The notes: generated by a model from the letters alone, not told the origin. Counted from the first letter of the stretch, positions 17,526 to 24,276 are shown. The stretch: 64,000 nt of DNA from an uncultured Treponema sp. (GCA_937891125.1 CALAEZ010000009.1:62001-126000); one strand, 5' to 3'. A program made the numbers and translations.

Positions 17526-17527
17526 CT

Positions 17528-17893
17528 TTACATCCTCCCAAAGTTATAGATTTTTCTTGTGTCGCCAAACTCAAGGCCAATGTTTCTGAGCCACACCCAG
17601 CCACCGTCATACCAATGCAGTTCATCACTGGAGTACCCCGCCTTGAGGATAGCGTCAGTGACTGCTTCCTCGGCTGAGTTGCACTTGCCAGAGCATACCC
17701 ACCCGACTTCGCTCCACGGCACAACCTGGTGAAGCAGGCAGACAAAGTATTTGCCTTTCCTGTACACCTCTGCGTTGATGTGTCCTATGTCGCATGCGAG
17801 TATATACCCGCCGTACAGGCTGCTGCTCTTTATCTCGTTGAGAGACACAAGCTTGTTCTTTAGGAATTTTTCTCCGTCAAACTCTATGCTCAT
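17528..17893 (-). CDS. small hypothetical protein
   Basis: 121 residues from ATG at 17893 after GAGGAGG. Motifs: YGGYILACDIGHINAEVYRK and HWYDGGWVWLRNIG. Aromatic-rich; no family recognised. Part of the dense early block. Confidence 0.5.
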   Translation of the reverse strand: MSIEFDGEKFLKNKLVSLNEIKSSSLYGGYILACDIGHINAEVYRKGKYFVCLLHQVVPWSEVGWVCSGKCNSAEEAVTDAILKAGYSSDELHWYDGGWVWLRNIGLEFGDTRKIYNFGRM

Positions 17894-17894
17894 G

Positions 17895-18161
17895 CTATAC
17901 CTCCTCTGCAAGCATCGCCAGTTCCTCTGGCGCGAGTTCCACTTCCATGCTGCCATCGCCTTCCCTGTTCCATATGTATTTGCCAGACTTTATGCGCCCG
18001 TCATCATCGGTGATTATGTCAACGTAGATGGTCGGCCCGCCATAGGTAACGTCAAGCTGCACATGCCGCTCGACATTCCTGCCGCAGAAGGCATCGGGAT
18101 TGCCATCCAGATACTCGCGAAGCGTATCATTCTTCATGCGTTCCAGCGTAGCGTAGTCCAT
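17895..18161 (-). CDS. small acidic hypothetical protein
   Basis: 88 residues. N-terminal helix (DYATLERMKNDTLREYLDGN), then strands (VQLDVTYGGPTIYVDIITDD), then a very acidic C-terminus (MEVELAPEELAMLAEEV). One-base junction with the upstream gene stop. Not recognised. Confidence 0.5.
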   Translation of the reverse strand: MDYATLERMKNDTLREYLDGNPDAFCGRNVERHVQLDVTYGGPTIYVDIITDDDGRIKSGKYIWNREGDGSMEVELAPEELAMLAEEV

Positions 18162-18448
18162 TACAGTCCCTCCGCGTTCCGTATTTCATAGTCCTTGTAA
18201 TCTGCCCATGTTTCCTTGGCCCAATACTTGATTGATCTGCGCGATATGGCAGGCATGTCGGAATTGTAGCGCCAGCCGAGGAAGCCGCGGACAAACGCGC
18301 TTTGTATGAGTATGTTTTTGCTATGTTCATCGCTCCATTTTTCTTCCCATGCCTGCTTGCACAGGCTGGAGACCATCTTTTTCAATGTGGCGTCATTGTT
18401 GAGCCAGTTACGCGCCTCGTGATAGGCATATGTTTCCGTATGTTTCAT
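18161..18448 (-). CDS. small helical hypothetical protein
   Basis: 95 residues from ATG at 18448 (GGAGATACGGGC upstream). Helical throughout: YAYHEARNWLNNDATLKKMV, then CKQAWEEKWSDEHSKN. Overlaps its upstream neighbour by four bases. Not recognised. Confidence 0.5.
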   Translation of the reverse strand: MKHTETYAYHEARNWLNNDATLKKMVSSLCKQAWEEKWSDEHSKNILIQSAFVRGFLGWRYNSDMPAISRRSIKYWAKETWADYKDYEIRNAEGL

Positions 18449-18672
18449 GCCCGTATCTCCCATTCATTGCTGAAAATGTCGTCATTAGTCGGAGCGAACG
18501 GCTCAGAAAGTATGTTTGTACGCCCTTCCCACTCCGTTATGCGAACGGAGTACAAGCGATTACTATATATGACGATGCGATTCTTGCCCGTCGTCATGTA
18601 CGGACGCTCGTCAATATCAAGGGCAGGGTCTGTTACATTGCGCAGCTCTGCCACAGCGTCGATGATAATCAT
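18445..18672 (-). CDS. small hypothetical protein
   Basis: 75 residues, MIIIDAVAELRNVTDPALDI, with a beta-rich centre (NRIVIYSNRLYSVRITEWEG). It starts with MIII, as does its upstream neighbour, which suggests a shared origin of their 5' ends. Function unknown. Confidence 0.5.
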   Translation of the reverse strand: MIIIDAVAELRNVTDPALDIDERPYMTTGKNRIVIYSNRLYSVRITEWEGRTNILSEPFAPTNDDIFSNEWEIRA

Positions 18673-18909
18673 TCAACAACCCCTCACGTTCATCGTCCAG
18701 CGGTTTGCACCGCGCTTTTCAGGATGGTAGCGCCATATTATAGACGCCTTGCCATCTTCAGACTGATCAATGACGACCAAATCCACACCCTTGCCCGCAG
18801 CATTGAGCATGGCGACGCCAAACTTCTTCGCGTCACCAATGCTCTCAACGGTTTTTGACACGGCTTGCCAGAGATAGTCGCCGCCGCGCCACAGTTTGAT
18901 AATAATCAT
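18673..18909 (-). CDS. small hypothetical protein
   Basis: 78 residues, MIIIKLWRGGDYLWQAVSKT then VESIGDAKKFGVAMLNAAGK, ending in a basic strand (IIWRYHPEKRGANRW). Directly abuts the downstream gene. Not recognised. Confidence 0.5.
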   Translation of the reverse strand: MIIIKLWRGGDYLWQAVSKTVESIGDAKKFGVAMLNAAGKGVDLVVIDQSEDGKASIIWRYHPEKRGANRWTMNVRGC

Positions 18910-19127
18910 ACTCCCTCCAATTCCTCATGCAGCCGCGCGGCAAGGGCTTTTGCACGCTCAACGAGAACGTCATCTGGCTCGACGTATGGATACCTGTCGA
19001 GAACATCCAATACGCCGACTAGATACCACTCTCCATTGCTGTGCTGGTTCCACACCGTGTAGTCCAGTCTTTCACGGCAGAACTTCAACGCGCCGACTTG
19101 CCTAGACCCATTATGAGATTTAGCCAT
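18906..19127 (-). CDS. small hypothetical protein
   Basis: 73 residues. Contains LDYTVWNQHSNGEWYLVGVL and a C-terminal helix (VERAKALAARLHEELEG). First gene of a minus-strand run, with a variant AAACTTT-type promoter just upstream. Not recognised. Confidence 0.5.
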   Translation of the reverse strand: MAKSHNGSRQVGALKFCRERLDYTVWNQHSNGEWYLVGVLDVLDRYPYVEPDDVLVERAKALAARLHEELEGV

Positions 19128-19154
19128 GTTTCCTCCTGTAATCCGCAGCGCATA

Positions 19155-19181
19155 ATATTGCCGCGCCCAGCGCGCAATGTT
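19155..19181 (-). promoter_or_regulatory. possible AACATTG-N14-CAATAT promoter
   Basis: CAATAT preceded at exactly 14 bases by AACATTG, a weak match to the AAACTTT box, 28 bases before the start codon at 19127. The spacer is itself GC-rich and hairpin-like. Confidence 0.35.
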
Positions 19182-19199
19182 ATGCGGATCATTAAATAA

Positions 19200-19222
19200 A
19201 AAGCCGCGCTGTGCGCGGCTTA
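19200..19222 (-). terminator. terminator after the 19417 gene
   Basis: On the minus strand AGCCGCGC-ACA-GCGCGGCT then TTTTATTT; the stem begins at the stop codon of the gene that starts at 19417. Confidence 0.7.
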
Positions 19223-19417
19223 GTCGTAGATGTATTCGACCGATTCTACGTTGGCCTCATCGTATACGGCCACGGCGTACGGCCTTCTGGTCCTTGGCTG
19301 GTCTTTCAAGGCTCCAAACATCTCGTACGCCTTGTCCAGAGCCTTTTCCCTGGACTCCGCCTCTATGTCTCCTAAAGGCACCTCATCCGTGAAAATATAT
19401 ACTGCACGGTACTTCAT
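19220..19417 (-). CDS. small protein, DpnD/PcfM-like
   Basis: 65 residues, MKYRAVYIFTDEVPLGDIEA then ESREKALDKAYEMF: the strand-strand-helix pattern typical of DpnD/PcfM-like proteins. Followed by a terminator that overlaps its stop. Role unknown. Confidence 0.5.
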   Translation of the reverse strand: MKYRAVYIFTDEVPLGDIEAESREKALDKAYEMFGALKDQPRTRRPYAVAVYDEANVESVEYIYD

Positions 19418-19471
19418 TAGAACACCTCGATGCTTCTTGTAACGCCCATATGCTTTGGGCTGCCCAAAAGG

Positions 19472-19759
19472 TCATAGTCCTCCAAGCCAGATACGCGCTA
19501 CGCCTTCCTCGTCCTTGCCATTGAGATCATGGATTATATCGTCAAGAACTACCCACGCTTCGTCCGTCTTTATGAACCCAACGCCGTCCCAGCGCAGAAC
19601 GCGCCTCCCGTCGCTGAACTCATGCCCAGCCCTGATGCCGGACTCCACAAGGCGCTTTAACTCGTCTCGCAGATAATCGTCGGCAGCGCCGATCTCACGC
19701 TGCAGGCTTTCGTAGCTTTCCTTCGTCATCTCCACAGCGTAATCAATGTAATAGATCAT
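19472..19759 (-). CDS. small hypothetical protein
   Basis: 95 residues, MIYYIDYAVEMTKESYESLQ, helical N-terminal half, then RVLRWDGVGFIKTDEAWVVL. A 54-base gap to the next gene holds no separate ORF. Not recognised. Confidence 0.5.
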   Translation of the reverse strand: MIYYIDYAVEMTKESYESLQREIGAADDYLRDELKRLVESGIRAGHEFSDGRRVLRWDGVGFIKTDEAWVVLDDIIHDLNGKDEEGVARIWLGGL

Positions 19760-19782
19760 AACCAGCCTCCAAATAGAAAAGC

Positions 19783-20146
19783 CCGGCGATGAACATGCAT
19801 CGCCGGGCGGTTTTTATGCTTGAAAACAGATCAGCGCCGTGCTACGTACTGTGCGCCTCCTTTGCGGTTAGTGCAAAGACGGTGAGCATAACGCTGAGCG
19901 AGGTGCAGGACATGAAAAAGTTCGTGAAACCTGCAATTGTACATGTGCTTGCCAGGATCTTATACGACCTGCTCAAGCATGCGTATGATTTGTGCTTCTA
20001 ATCAAAGCACGTAACAGCATTGGTTAAGGTTAGCCCCCGCAAGGTGGCAGCCTTGCAGGGGCCAATTCCGAAGGGCTTTAAAACCCGCGAAGGAGGAGTT
20101 CATAAAACCTGCTCATCGCCGGGGGGCACGGATGTTACAGCATCCG
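19783..20146 (-). ncRNA. candidate 360-nt non-coding RNA gene
   Basis: A 430-base stretch (19760-20190) without a convincing protein gene. On the minus strand it starts 6-7 bases after a near-consensus sigma-70 promoter. It ends in a strong terminator: GCCCGGCGATG-CATGTT-CATCGCCGGGC then TTTTCTATTT. Internal stems include CGGATG/CATCCG at the 5' end and GCCCCTGCAAGG/CCTTGCGGGGGC in the middle. AACTCCTCCTT near the 5' end resembles the anti-Shine-Dalgarno end of 16S rRNA. Short ORFs of 23-37 codons exist but lack ribosome sites. It matches no RNA family I can name. Confidence 0.5.
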
Positions 20147-20152
20147 CGCCTC

Positions 20153-20182
20153 TTTATAGACGCATATAAAATGTTGTGTCAA
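20153..20182 (-). promoter_or_regulatory. sigma-70 promoter of the candidate RNA gene
   Basis: TTGACA - 18 bases - TATAAA on the minus strand. It is one of only two clear -35/-10 sigma-70 promoters in the window (the other is at 62473), suggesting strong host-polymerase transcription early in infection. Confidence 0.65.
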
Positions 20183-20190
20183 GCGTGCGC

Positions 20191-20388
20191 CTACACCAAG
20201 TCCTTGTACTCGTAGTCCCCGCAGGGAGTGTTCACGCCAACTGTCGTGACAAAATCCGCTCCGTCAGGAAGCGCCGTTGCCTTGAGGAGCTCATGCGCCT
20301 TCTCAATGGCCTCCTTAACGTTTTCCGCCTCGACATATCCCAAGTCCAATGTTACCACATACGTGGCCAAAGCCGGGTATCTACGCAT
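20191..20388 (-). CDS. small protein, DpnD/PcfM-like
   Basis: 65 residues from ATG at 20388 (GGAGGCGTGGC upstream). YVVTLDLGYVEAENVKEAIE then KAHELLKATALPDG is the strand-helix pattern of the DpnD/PcfM-like family. Overlaps the previous gene by eight bases. Confidence 0.5.
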   Translation of the reverse strand: MRRYPALATYVVTLDLGYVEAENVKEAIEKAHELLKATALPDGADFVTTVGVNTPCGDYEYKDLV

Positions 20389-20656
20389 GCCACGCCTCCT
20401 CGCCAGATGCCTTGTCCATGTCGCAGCGCCGTATGCGGAAAGAATGCGTGTAATCTTCTGACCACGGGCTGTTCCAGACATGCACTTCGACGTCGCTGTG
20501 CTCTTCGTTGGGGTCAGTCCCGACGTGCGCTATTTCAAACTCATCCTGGCTGCCCTCAGGCATAAAGCTGACGTGAACATCATGCGCCCGCGCACGGTTT
20601 ACGATGTGTACAAATATTTTGCCCGCAGGCGTGTCCAGCTTAGTGTTCTGCAGCAT
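20381..20656 (-). CDS. small hypothetical protein
   Basis: 91 residues; beta-rich and acidic (KIFVHIVNRARAHDVHVSFM, then DVEVHVWNSPWSEDYTHSFR). First gene after a TGTTATAAG promoter with a palindromic operator-like site in its leader. Not recognised. Confidence 0.5.
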   Translation of the reverse strand: MLQNTKLDTPAGKIFVHIVNRARAHDVHVSFMPEGSQDEFEIAHVGTDPNEEHSDVEVHVWNSPWSEDYTHSFRIRRCDMDKASGEEAWHA

Positions 20657-20683
20657 ATGCAGCCTCCTGCAAAAGTTTCGGTT

Positions 20684-20699
20684 AACGCAATATTGCGTT
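20684..20699. promoter_or_regulatory. 16-bp perfect palindrome, operator-like
   Basis: AACGCAATATTGCGTT, perfectly self-complementary. It lies 3-18 bases downstream of the -10 box at 20702 and upstream of the ribosome site: the position of a repressor operator. Confidence 0.5.
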
Positions 20700-20701
20700 G
20701 T

Positions 20702-20710
20702 CTTATAACA
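20702..20710 (-). promoter_or_regulatory. extended -10 promoter TGTTATAAG
   Basis: TGTTATAAG on the minus strand, 46 bases before the start codon at 20656, directly upstream of the palindrome. Confidence 0.6.
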
Positions 20711-20778
20711 CTGTGCAGGAGATTGTTTGATTTATTTGCAGGGGCTAAAAAAGAGGCGGGGCAGATTAAATGCCTTAA

Positions 20779-20807
20779 CCCCTCTGCCCGCAGGATAGGC
20801 AGAGGGG
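20779..20807. terminator. terminator
   Basis: CCCCTCTGCC-CGCAGGATA-GGCAGAGGGG; a 10-bp stem just after the stop of the hairpin-rich gene. On the plus strand it is followed by TTGATATTTT. Confidence 0.65.
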
Positions 20808-20815
20808 TTGATATT

Positions 20816-21502
20816 TTATGAGGCACGGCGGTGCATAGCACCGCGCTTGGGCAGAAGCTCTGCCCAGTCAAAATCATCTGGGCAGTCCTCCCACGTATCC
20901 CGTTGGTCGGGATACGTTGGGAAACAATGCCAGATTACTGGCATGTCCGCCGGACGCCCAGAGAAGGGCACGTAGAGACGGTACCAGCCCGCCTCCTCCG
21001 CATCTTCCATTGCCCTACGCAAGTAGGGCAGGTTGTTGACGCCGTAATCGGCGTCAAATTCCCCGTAGGGAATCTCGCGGCCGTAGTATTCGGCCGCGTC
21101 GTCGTATACGGCGCGCACGGTATCTGGAACCCCGCGCAGCCACCCGCGCAGGGTACTGAAGTCCTGCCAGGACGTTCCCAGGAGGACGGCCCATCGGTTA
21201 TCTTCACCGTCAACGATGGCGGCAAAGAGATCGTCCAGCCTGGACACGCGGTCCTCTGCCTCGATGTCGGCAGAGATTGACGCCGCAAGCGCGGCGTATG
21301 CGTCACGCCGCGCACGCGCCGCAGCCTCGAACTGCGCAAATCGGTTCGAGGCTGCGGTCCAGTCGTGCAGGTAGGCATGCCAGGCCGCCCACGCGGCCTG
21401 GTCCGCAATTTCGGCCAGGCGGTTAAGCCTGGCTACGCGGGCTTGCCGCGTCATGGCGACGACGACGGTGGTGGTGGTGGGGTTGGTGTTGATGGTAGTC
21501 AT
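20816..21502 (-). CDS. hypothetical protein encoded by a hairpin-packed gene
   Basis: 228 residues, AAGGAG ribosome site and a TGGTATAAG promoter upstream. The N-terminus is Thr/Val-rich (MTTINTNPTTTTVVVAMTRQ), the middle an Ala/Arg-rich helix (AAWHAYLHDWTAASNRFAQF), the C-terminus acidic and aromatic (WEDCPDDFDWAELLPKRG). No family recognised. The DNA is more GC-rich than its surroundings and contains at least 15 consecutive perfect stem-loops (see findings). It overlaps no other gene. Confidence 0.6.
   Translation of the reverse strand: MTTINTNPTTTTVVVAMTRQARVARLNRLAEIADQAAWAAWHAYLHDWTAASNRFAQFEAAARARRDAYAALAASISADIEAEDRVSRLDDLFAAIVDGEDNRWAVLLGTSWQDFSTLRGWLRGVPDTVRAVYDDAAEYYGREIPYGEFDADYGVNNLPYLRRAMEDAEEAGWYRLYVPFSGRPADMPVIWHCFPTYPDQRDTWEDCPDDFDWAELLPKRGAMHRRAS
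20828..21450. repeat. array of about 15 short perfect inverted repeats inside a gene
   Basis: Stem-loops at 20828 (7 bp), 20848 (7), 20890 (13, one bulge), 20927 (7), 21011 (8), 21036 (9), 21058 (6), 21076 (8), 21161 (6), 21254 (7), 21280 (7), 21321 (12), 21380 (9), 21416 (5) and 21436 (5), with loops of 1-11 bases. They follow one another with almost no plain sequence between several of them. Confidence 0.75.
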
Positions 21503-21608
21503 GTGAGACTCCTTTTTAAAAAGGTTAAGCGCGGGCTCTTACGCCATTGGCGTTGGAGGGTTACCGCGCAATCGGGGCCACGGCACAGGTACAATCCTGC
21601 ACCATATT

Positions 21609-21617
21609 CTTATACCA
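21609..21617 (-). promoter_or_regulatory. extended -10 promoter TGGTATAAG
   Basis: TTTGGTATAAGAATATG on the minus strand, upstream of the hairpin-packed gene. The same extended form recurs at 24496, 45983 and 59763. Confidence 0.6.
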
Positions 21618-21652
21618 AAACGGACAGGGCAGTTTTTACAAAGCTAAAAAAA

Positions 21653-21684
21653 GGCGCGCAGCAGTTACGCCGCGCGCCCTTTAT
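21653..21684 (-). terminator. terminator after the MYG1-like gene
   Basis: GGCGCGC and GCGCGCC arms around AGCAGTTACGCC, flanked by AAAAAA on the plus-strand left side, i.e. a U run on the minus strand. Confidence 0.65.
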
Positions 21685-22632
21685 TTACGCCAGTCCAATC
21701 CAATCCAGCGCCGCCCTCCTGGCATCCTCTGCCGTGGCGGCATGGACGCCGCCGATAAACCCGGCTGGATGGACGAACTCTACCGCACAACCTCCGAGGG
21801 TCAGGCCGGCGTCAGCCCGCTTGCCGCGCATGGCGGCCGGAGCTCCGCAACGCATGGCGAACGGGTCGGTCTTACTGCCTGGCGCCGACTGTATGCGCCA
21901 CAATCCTGGCGCGGCTGCGTCTGGGTACACCACCACCTTGATATAGTCTGTGGCGTCCCAATTATCAATAATCACCGACTGCCACGCGCCGCCCCTATCC
22001 AGCACAAGAACAGGGTCGCACCACTGCGCGTCTATCGCGGCCTTAATGCGAGAATATTCGTGCTGGCGGTACAACTCTGCCCACAGGACGCGCTTGAACA
22101 CATCCCTGAAGAATGCCACAGCCTTGTGGAACAACTCATCCTGATCCGCCATCGGGAACGATACCGGATTATACGCCGCCACCGCCTGGCTGACAGTGTA
22201 GCTTGGCACGGCAGACGGAGGCAGCTCGCCATTGTCTGCGGCGTCTATGCCCCAGAACAGAGAACGATCGACGTTCTCCCATGCCTGTTCCAAGCGTTCG
22301 CCTGGACAGTTGTACGACGAAAGCACAGTCTTGCCGAACTCGCGCCATGCCCATCCGGCGCTTGCGAGGCGCGGCTTCCCTTCTCCGCGCTGCCATGCGG
22401 GATCATCCTTCATCGCCGTGTGGTGATCAGCGACAATGACGCCATCGGCAACGGGTGTGCGCGGCGTCACGTCAATGACGAGATCACCGGCTTCCGCGCC
22501 GCCAAAGTCGCGGCGCGTGCGGCGGACATTATTAGGCGAGGCAAGGAACCCCGCTTCAACAGCGACGGCAACCGCCGCCACCTCGTCACAATGGAAAATG
22601 CCGTCATGGGTGAAAATAAATCTGCCGGTCAT
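21685..22632 (-). CDS. MYG1/UPF0160-like metal-dependent hydrolase
   Basis: 315 residues from ATG at 22632 (AAGGAG upstream). The N-terminal FIFTHDGIFHCDEVAAVAVA is the MYG1 signature (THDG-x-FHcDE). It is followed by VIVADHHTAMKDD (the DHH-like metal motif), PRLASAGWAWREFGK and LFWGIDAADNG, all in family order. MYG1 proteins are DHH-superfamily 3'-5' RNA exonucleases in eukaryotes; bacterial and phage members are little studied. It sits alone between terminators in the early block. Family call is good; substrate unknown. Confidence 0.75.
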   Translation of the reverse strand: MTGRFIFTHDGIFHCDEVAAVAVAVEAGFLASPNNVRRTRRDFGGAEAGDLVIDVTPRTPVADGVIVADHHTAMKDDPAWQRGEGKPRLASAGWAWREFGKTVLSSYNCPGERLEQAWENVDRSLFWGIDAADNGELPPSAVPSYTVSQAVAAYNPVSFPMADQDELFHKAVAFFRDVFKRVLWAELYRQHEYSRIKAAIDAQWCDPVLVLDRGGAWQSVIIDNWDATDYIKVVVYPDAAAPGLWRIQSAPGSKTDPFAMRCGAPAAMRGKRADAGLTLGGCAVEFVHPAGFIGGVHAATAEDARRAALDWIGLA

Positions 22633-22642
22633 AATATACTCC

Positions 22643-22846
22643 TTACATGTTTTTATGCATGAGCCTAAATCTCTTTTTGCCAGCCGGCTTTTCGTATTTT
22701 GCCCGTGCGTTGACAGCCCACATTTCAACGCTGCGGTCAAAATATTTGCCGGCGATATACCGCTTCACCTCTTGCAGCGTGTAGCCAAGCGACAAGAGGT
22801 TAATGCGTTCCCTGCCGTCCAGACGCAGCTGATAGTCAGCTTCCAT
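22643..22846 (-). CDS. small basic hypothetical protein
   Basis: 67 residues. MEADYQLRLDGRERINLLSL then GYTLQEVKRYIAGKY; basic C-terminus (KKRFRLMHKNM). Could bind nucleic acid; not recognised. Overlaps its upstream neighbour by 11 bases. Confidence 0.5.
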   Translation of the reverse strand: MEADYQLRLDGRERINLLSLGYTLQEVKRYIAGKYFDRSVEMWAVNARAKYEKPAGKKRFRLMHKNM

Positions 22847-23084
22847 AGCTGTAATCCTTTATGCGCAAGCGGCCCTTGCGCAGCGGCAGCTTTTTATCCG
22901 TTATGAACGTGCCAAAATAGTTAACTACAACACGCTCCTCTACCGTGCGCGGTATGCCCATGTCGTCGCCGTGCCGCAGGGCGTAGGCATGCTTGCCTTC
23001 GGGCACGCAGTCCTCGGTAACGCGCGTGTCAACGAGCTCGCCGCAATACTCCCTGCCGCCGTATGTTTCAATGCTAAACTTCAT
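22836..23084 (-). CDS. small hypothetical protein, LPD28-like
   Basis: 82 residues. HAYALRHGDDMGIPRTVEER followed by VVVNYFGTFIT resembles the LPD28 domain of large polyvalent phage/plasmid proteins (ELRHxDDxxxPxTIExxVxVNxxGT). Stand-alone here. The match is from memory of the motif only. Confidence 0.5.
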   Translation of the reverse strand: MKFSIETYGGREYCGELVDTRVTEDCVPEGKHAYALRHGDDMGIPRTVEERVVVNYFGTFITDKKLPLRKGRLRIKDYSYGS

Positions 23085-23754
23085 TTCCTTCTCCTTTGCT
23101 ATGCAGGTTGCTTAAAACTTCCGGCGCCAGCTGCTTTGCAACGTCGCCGGCGTCAAGGCCTTCCAACTCAGGAAGGCTCCACGACTTTTCCGTGCGGTAG
23201 GGCAGGGGATTAGGCTCAACGTCAGGCATGCCCGCGCTGACCAGGCTGTCGCGGCCATAGTTGAAGTCCACGTTCAGCATGGTTAGGAAGTGCACCCTGC
23301 CATGGCTTTGCCAGCAGCGCACCTTGATGAACCAGCAGGTGTCGTCGTTTTCAAACAGGTCCTCAAGGTACTCATAAAATTTGTTGCGCTGCTCCTCATT
23401 GCCCTCGGCGTAAATGTCAAAGCCTTCTGGCAGTTTTGCATCCCTGCAAAATTGCCTGAGGAACTCCTGCTCCTCCCTGATGACATACTCGTCAATGATG
23501 CCTGGCAGCGATGGCTCTCCGTGGCACGCCGTCAGCAAGACGGGCAGGACGGCCTCGACGCCGCCGTCTGTCAATGGCATGTACCCGCTGCTCGGCATGC
23601 CGGACACAATTTCCAGCTGCGCTTCACAGCCATCCAAGACGCCAAAGTCGTCTATGACTGCCTCAGCCACAATCTGCACAAGTTCCTTCATAAAGTCGCG
23701 CACGCCGTCGTCAATGTACGGGCAGCAGCGTGCAAAGTCTTTGTCAAAGCTCAT
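23074..23754 (-). CDS. hypothetical protein
   Basis: 226 residues, acidic and mixed alpha/beta. MSFDKDFARCCPYIDDGVRD, then LEIVSGMPSSGYMPLTDGGV, then CWFIKVRCWQSHGRVHFLTM. Driven by a TGTTATAAG promoter 30 bases upstream. Not recognised. Confidence 0.55.
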   Translation of the reverse strand: MSFDKDFARCCPYIDDGVRDFMKELVQIVAEAVIDDFGVLDGCEAQLEIVSGMPSSGYMPLTDGGVEAVLPVLLTACHGEPSLPGIIDEYVIREEQEFLRQFCRDAKLPEGFDIYAEGNEEQRNKFYEYLEDLFENDDTCWFIKVRCWQSHGRVHFLTMLNVDFNYGRDSLVSAGMPDVEPNPLPYRTEKSWSLPELEGLDAGDVAKQLAPEVLSNLHSKGEGNEV

Positions 23755-23783
23755 ACGATGCCTCCTTGCAATAAATGCAGGGT

Positions 23784-23792
23784 CTTATAACA
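23784..23792 (-). promoter_or_regulatory. extended -10 promoter TGTTATAAG
   Basis: TGTTATAAG on the minus strand, 30 bases before the start codon at 23754. Confidence 0.6.
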
Positions 23793-23828
23793 GCGTTTGA
23801 AGGATGGTTAGAATTGCTGGTAGCTAAA

Positions 23829-23866
23829 AAGAAACCCGCCCGAACTTTGTGTTCAGGGCGGGGTTA
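23829..23866 (-). terminator. terminator after the 24087 gene
   Basis: CCCGCCCTGAAC-ACAAA-GTTCGGGCGGG followed by TTTCTTTTT on the minus strand. Confidence 0.75.
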
Positions 23867-23868
23867 GA

Positions 23869-24087
23869 TCATTTGAGCGTGGGCATTCTCGCTATCTCCG
23901 CGAGAATGCATTCCTTTGGCCACATGCGCCAAAGGAACATGTCAAACCCCTGACTTGCACCGAGGGTGCGATCAACAAGCCATTGACGCCCTTTGGCGGC
24001 AGCAACGACCATTAACCCCAAGAAACATATCGCGGATACCGTAAAGTATCCGCAAATAACCAAAAGTATTATTGTAAGTATTTCCAT
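23869..24087 (-). CDS. small membrane protein encoded by hairpin-rich DNA
   Basis: 72 residues. One long N-terminal membrane segment (ILTIILLVICGYFTVSAICF, then LGLMVVAAAKG) and a cytoplasmic-type tail (FDMFLWRMWPKECILAEIA). AAGGAG upstream. The coding DNA contains successive perfect stems: GCATTCTCGC/GCGAGAATGC, TTCCTTTGGC/GCCAAAGGAA, GCACC/GGTGC, CGCC/GGCG and GGATAC/GTATCC. Perhaps a membrane-acting early protein; unknown. Confidence 0.55.
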   Translation of the reverse strand: MEILTIILLVICGYFTVSAICFLGLMVVAAAKGRQWLVDRTLGASQGFDMFLWRMWPKECILAEIARMPTLK

Positions 24088-24134
24088 TGCCTTTCTCCTT
24101 TGCCGACGAAACGCCGGCGAATTTTGTTAAACAG

Positions 24135-24164
24135 AAAAGGCGCCTCGGAAACGAGACGCCTTTT
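24135..24164 (-). terminator. terminator between small membrane-protein genes
   Basis: AAAAGGCGTCTCG-TTTC-CGAGGCGCCTTTT on the minus strand (one mismatch in the stem). Confidence 0.7.
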
Positions 24165-24185
24165 ACCTTTTGCATGCAAATAATT

Positions 24186-24275
24186 TTAGGGCTTTATAAA
24201 GCCTTTATGTATGCCAGTAAGCACAACTATTCCCATGACTCCAACAACGATGAACGTAACCATCCCAGCTGACAT
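24186..24275 (-). CDS. 29-residue membrane peptide
   Basis: Starts one base after the stop of the upstream peptide gene, with GGGAG as ribosome site. The product is one membrane span (MVTFIVVGVMGIVVLTGI) and a short basic tail. Could be a small inner-membrane effector or lysis helper; not recognised. Confidence 0.5.
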   Translation of the reverse strand: MSAGMVTFIVVGVMGIVVLTGIHKGFIKP

Positions 24276-24276
24276 T

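Noticed and set aside
19416..19475. A 19-codon leader ORF on the minus strand before the 19417 gene
   Set aside because: On careful reading of the A run the frame shifts and the ORF runs through the next gene out of frame, so it is not real.
19912..20001. Plus-strand 29-codon ORF (MKKFVKPAIVHVLARILYDL...) with GAGGTG upstream inside the candidate RNA gene
   Set aside because: Looks coding-like, but has no plus-strand promoter and lies antisense to the better-supported minus-strand RNA unit; kept only as a possible refutation of that call.
20100..20112. tmRNA or 6S RNA identity for the 19783-20146 RNA
   Set aside because: No tRNA-like acceptor/TpsiC features, no tag-peptide frame, and no long 6S-type bubble hairpin could be recognised.
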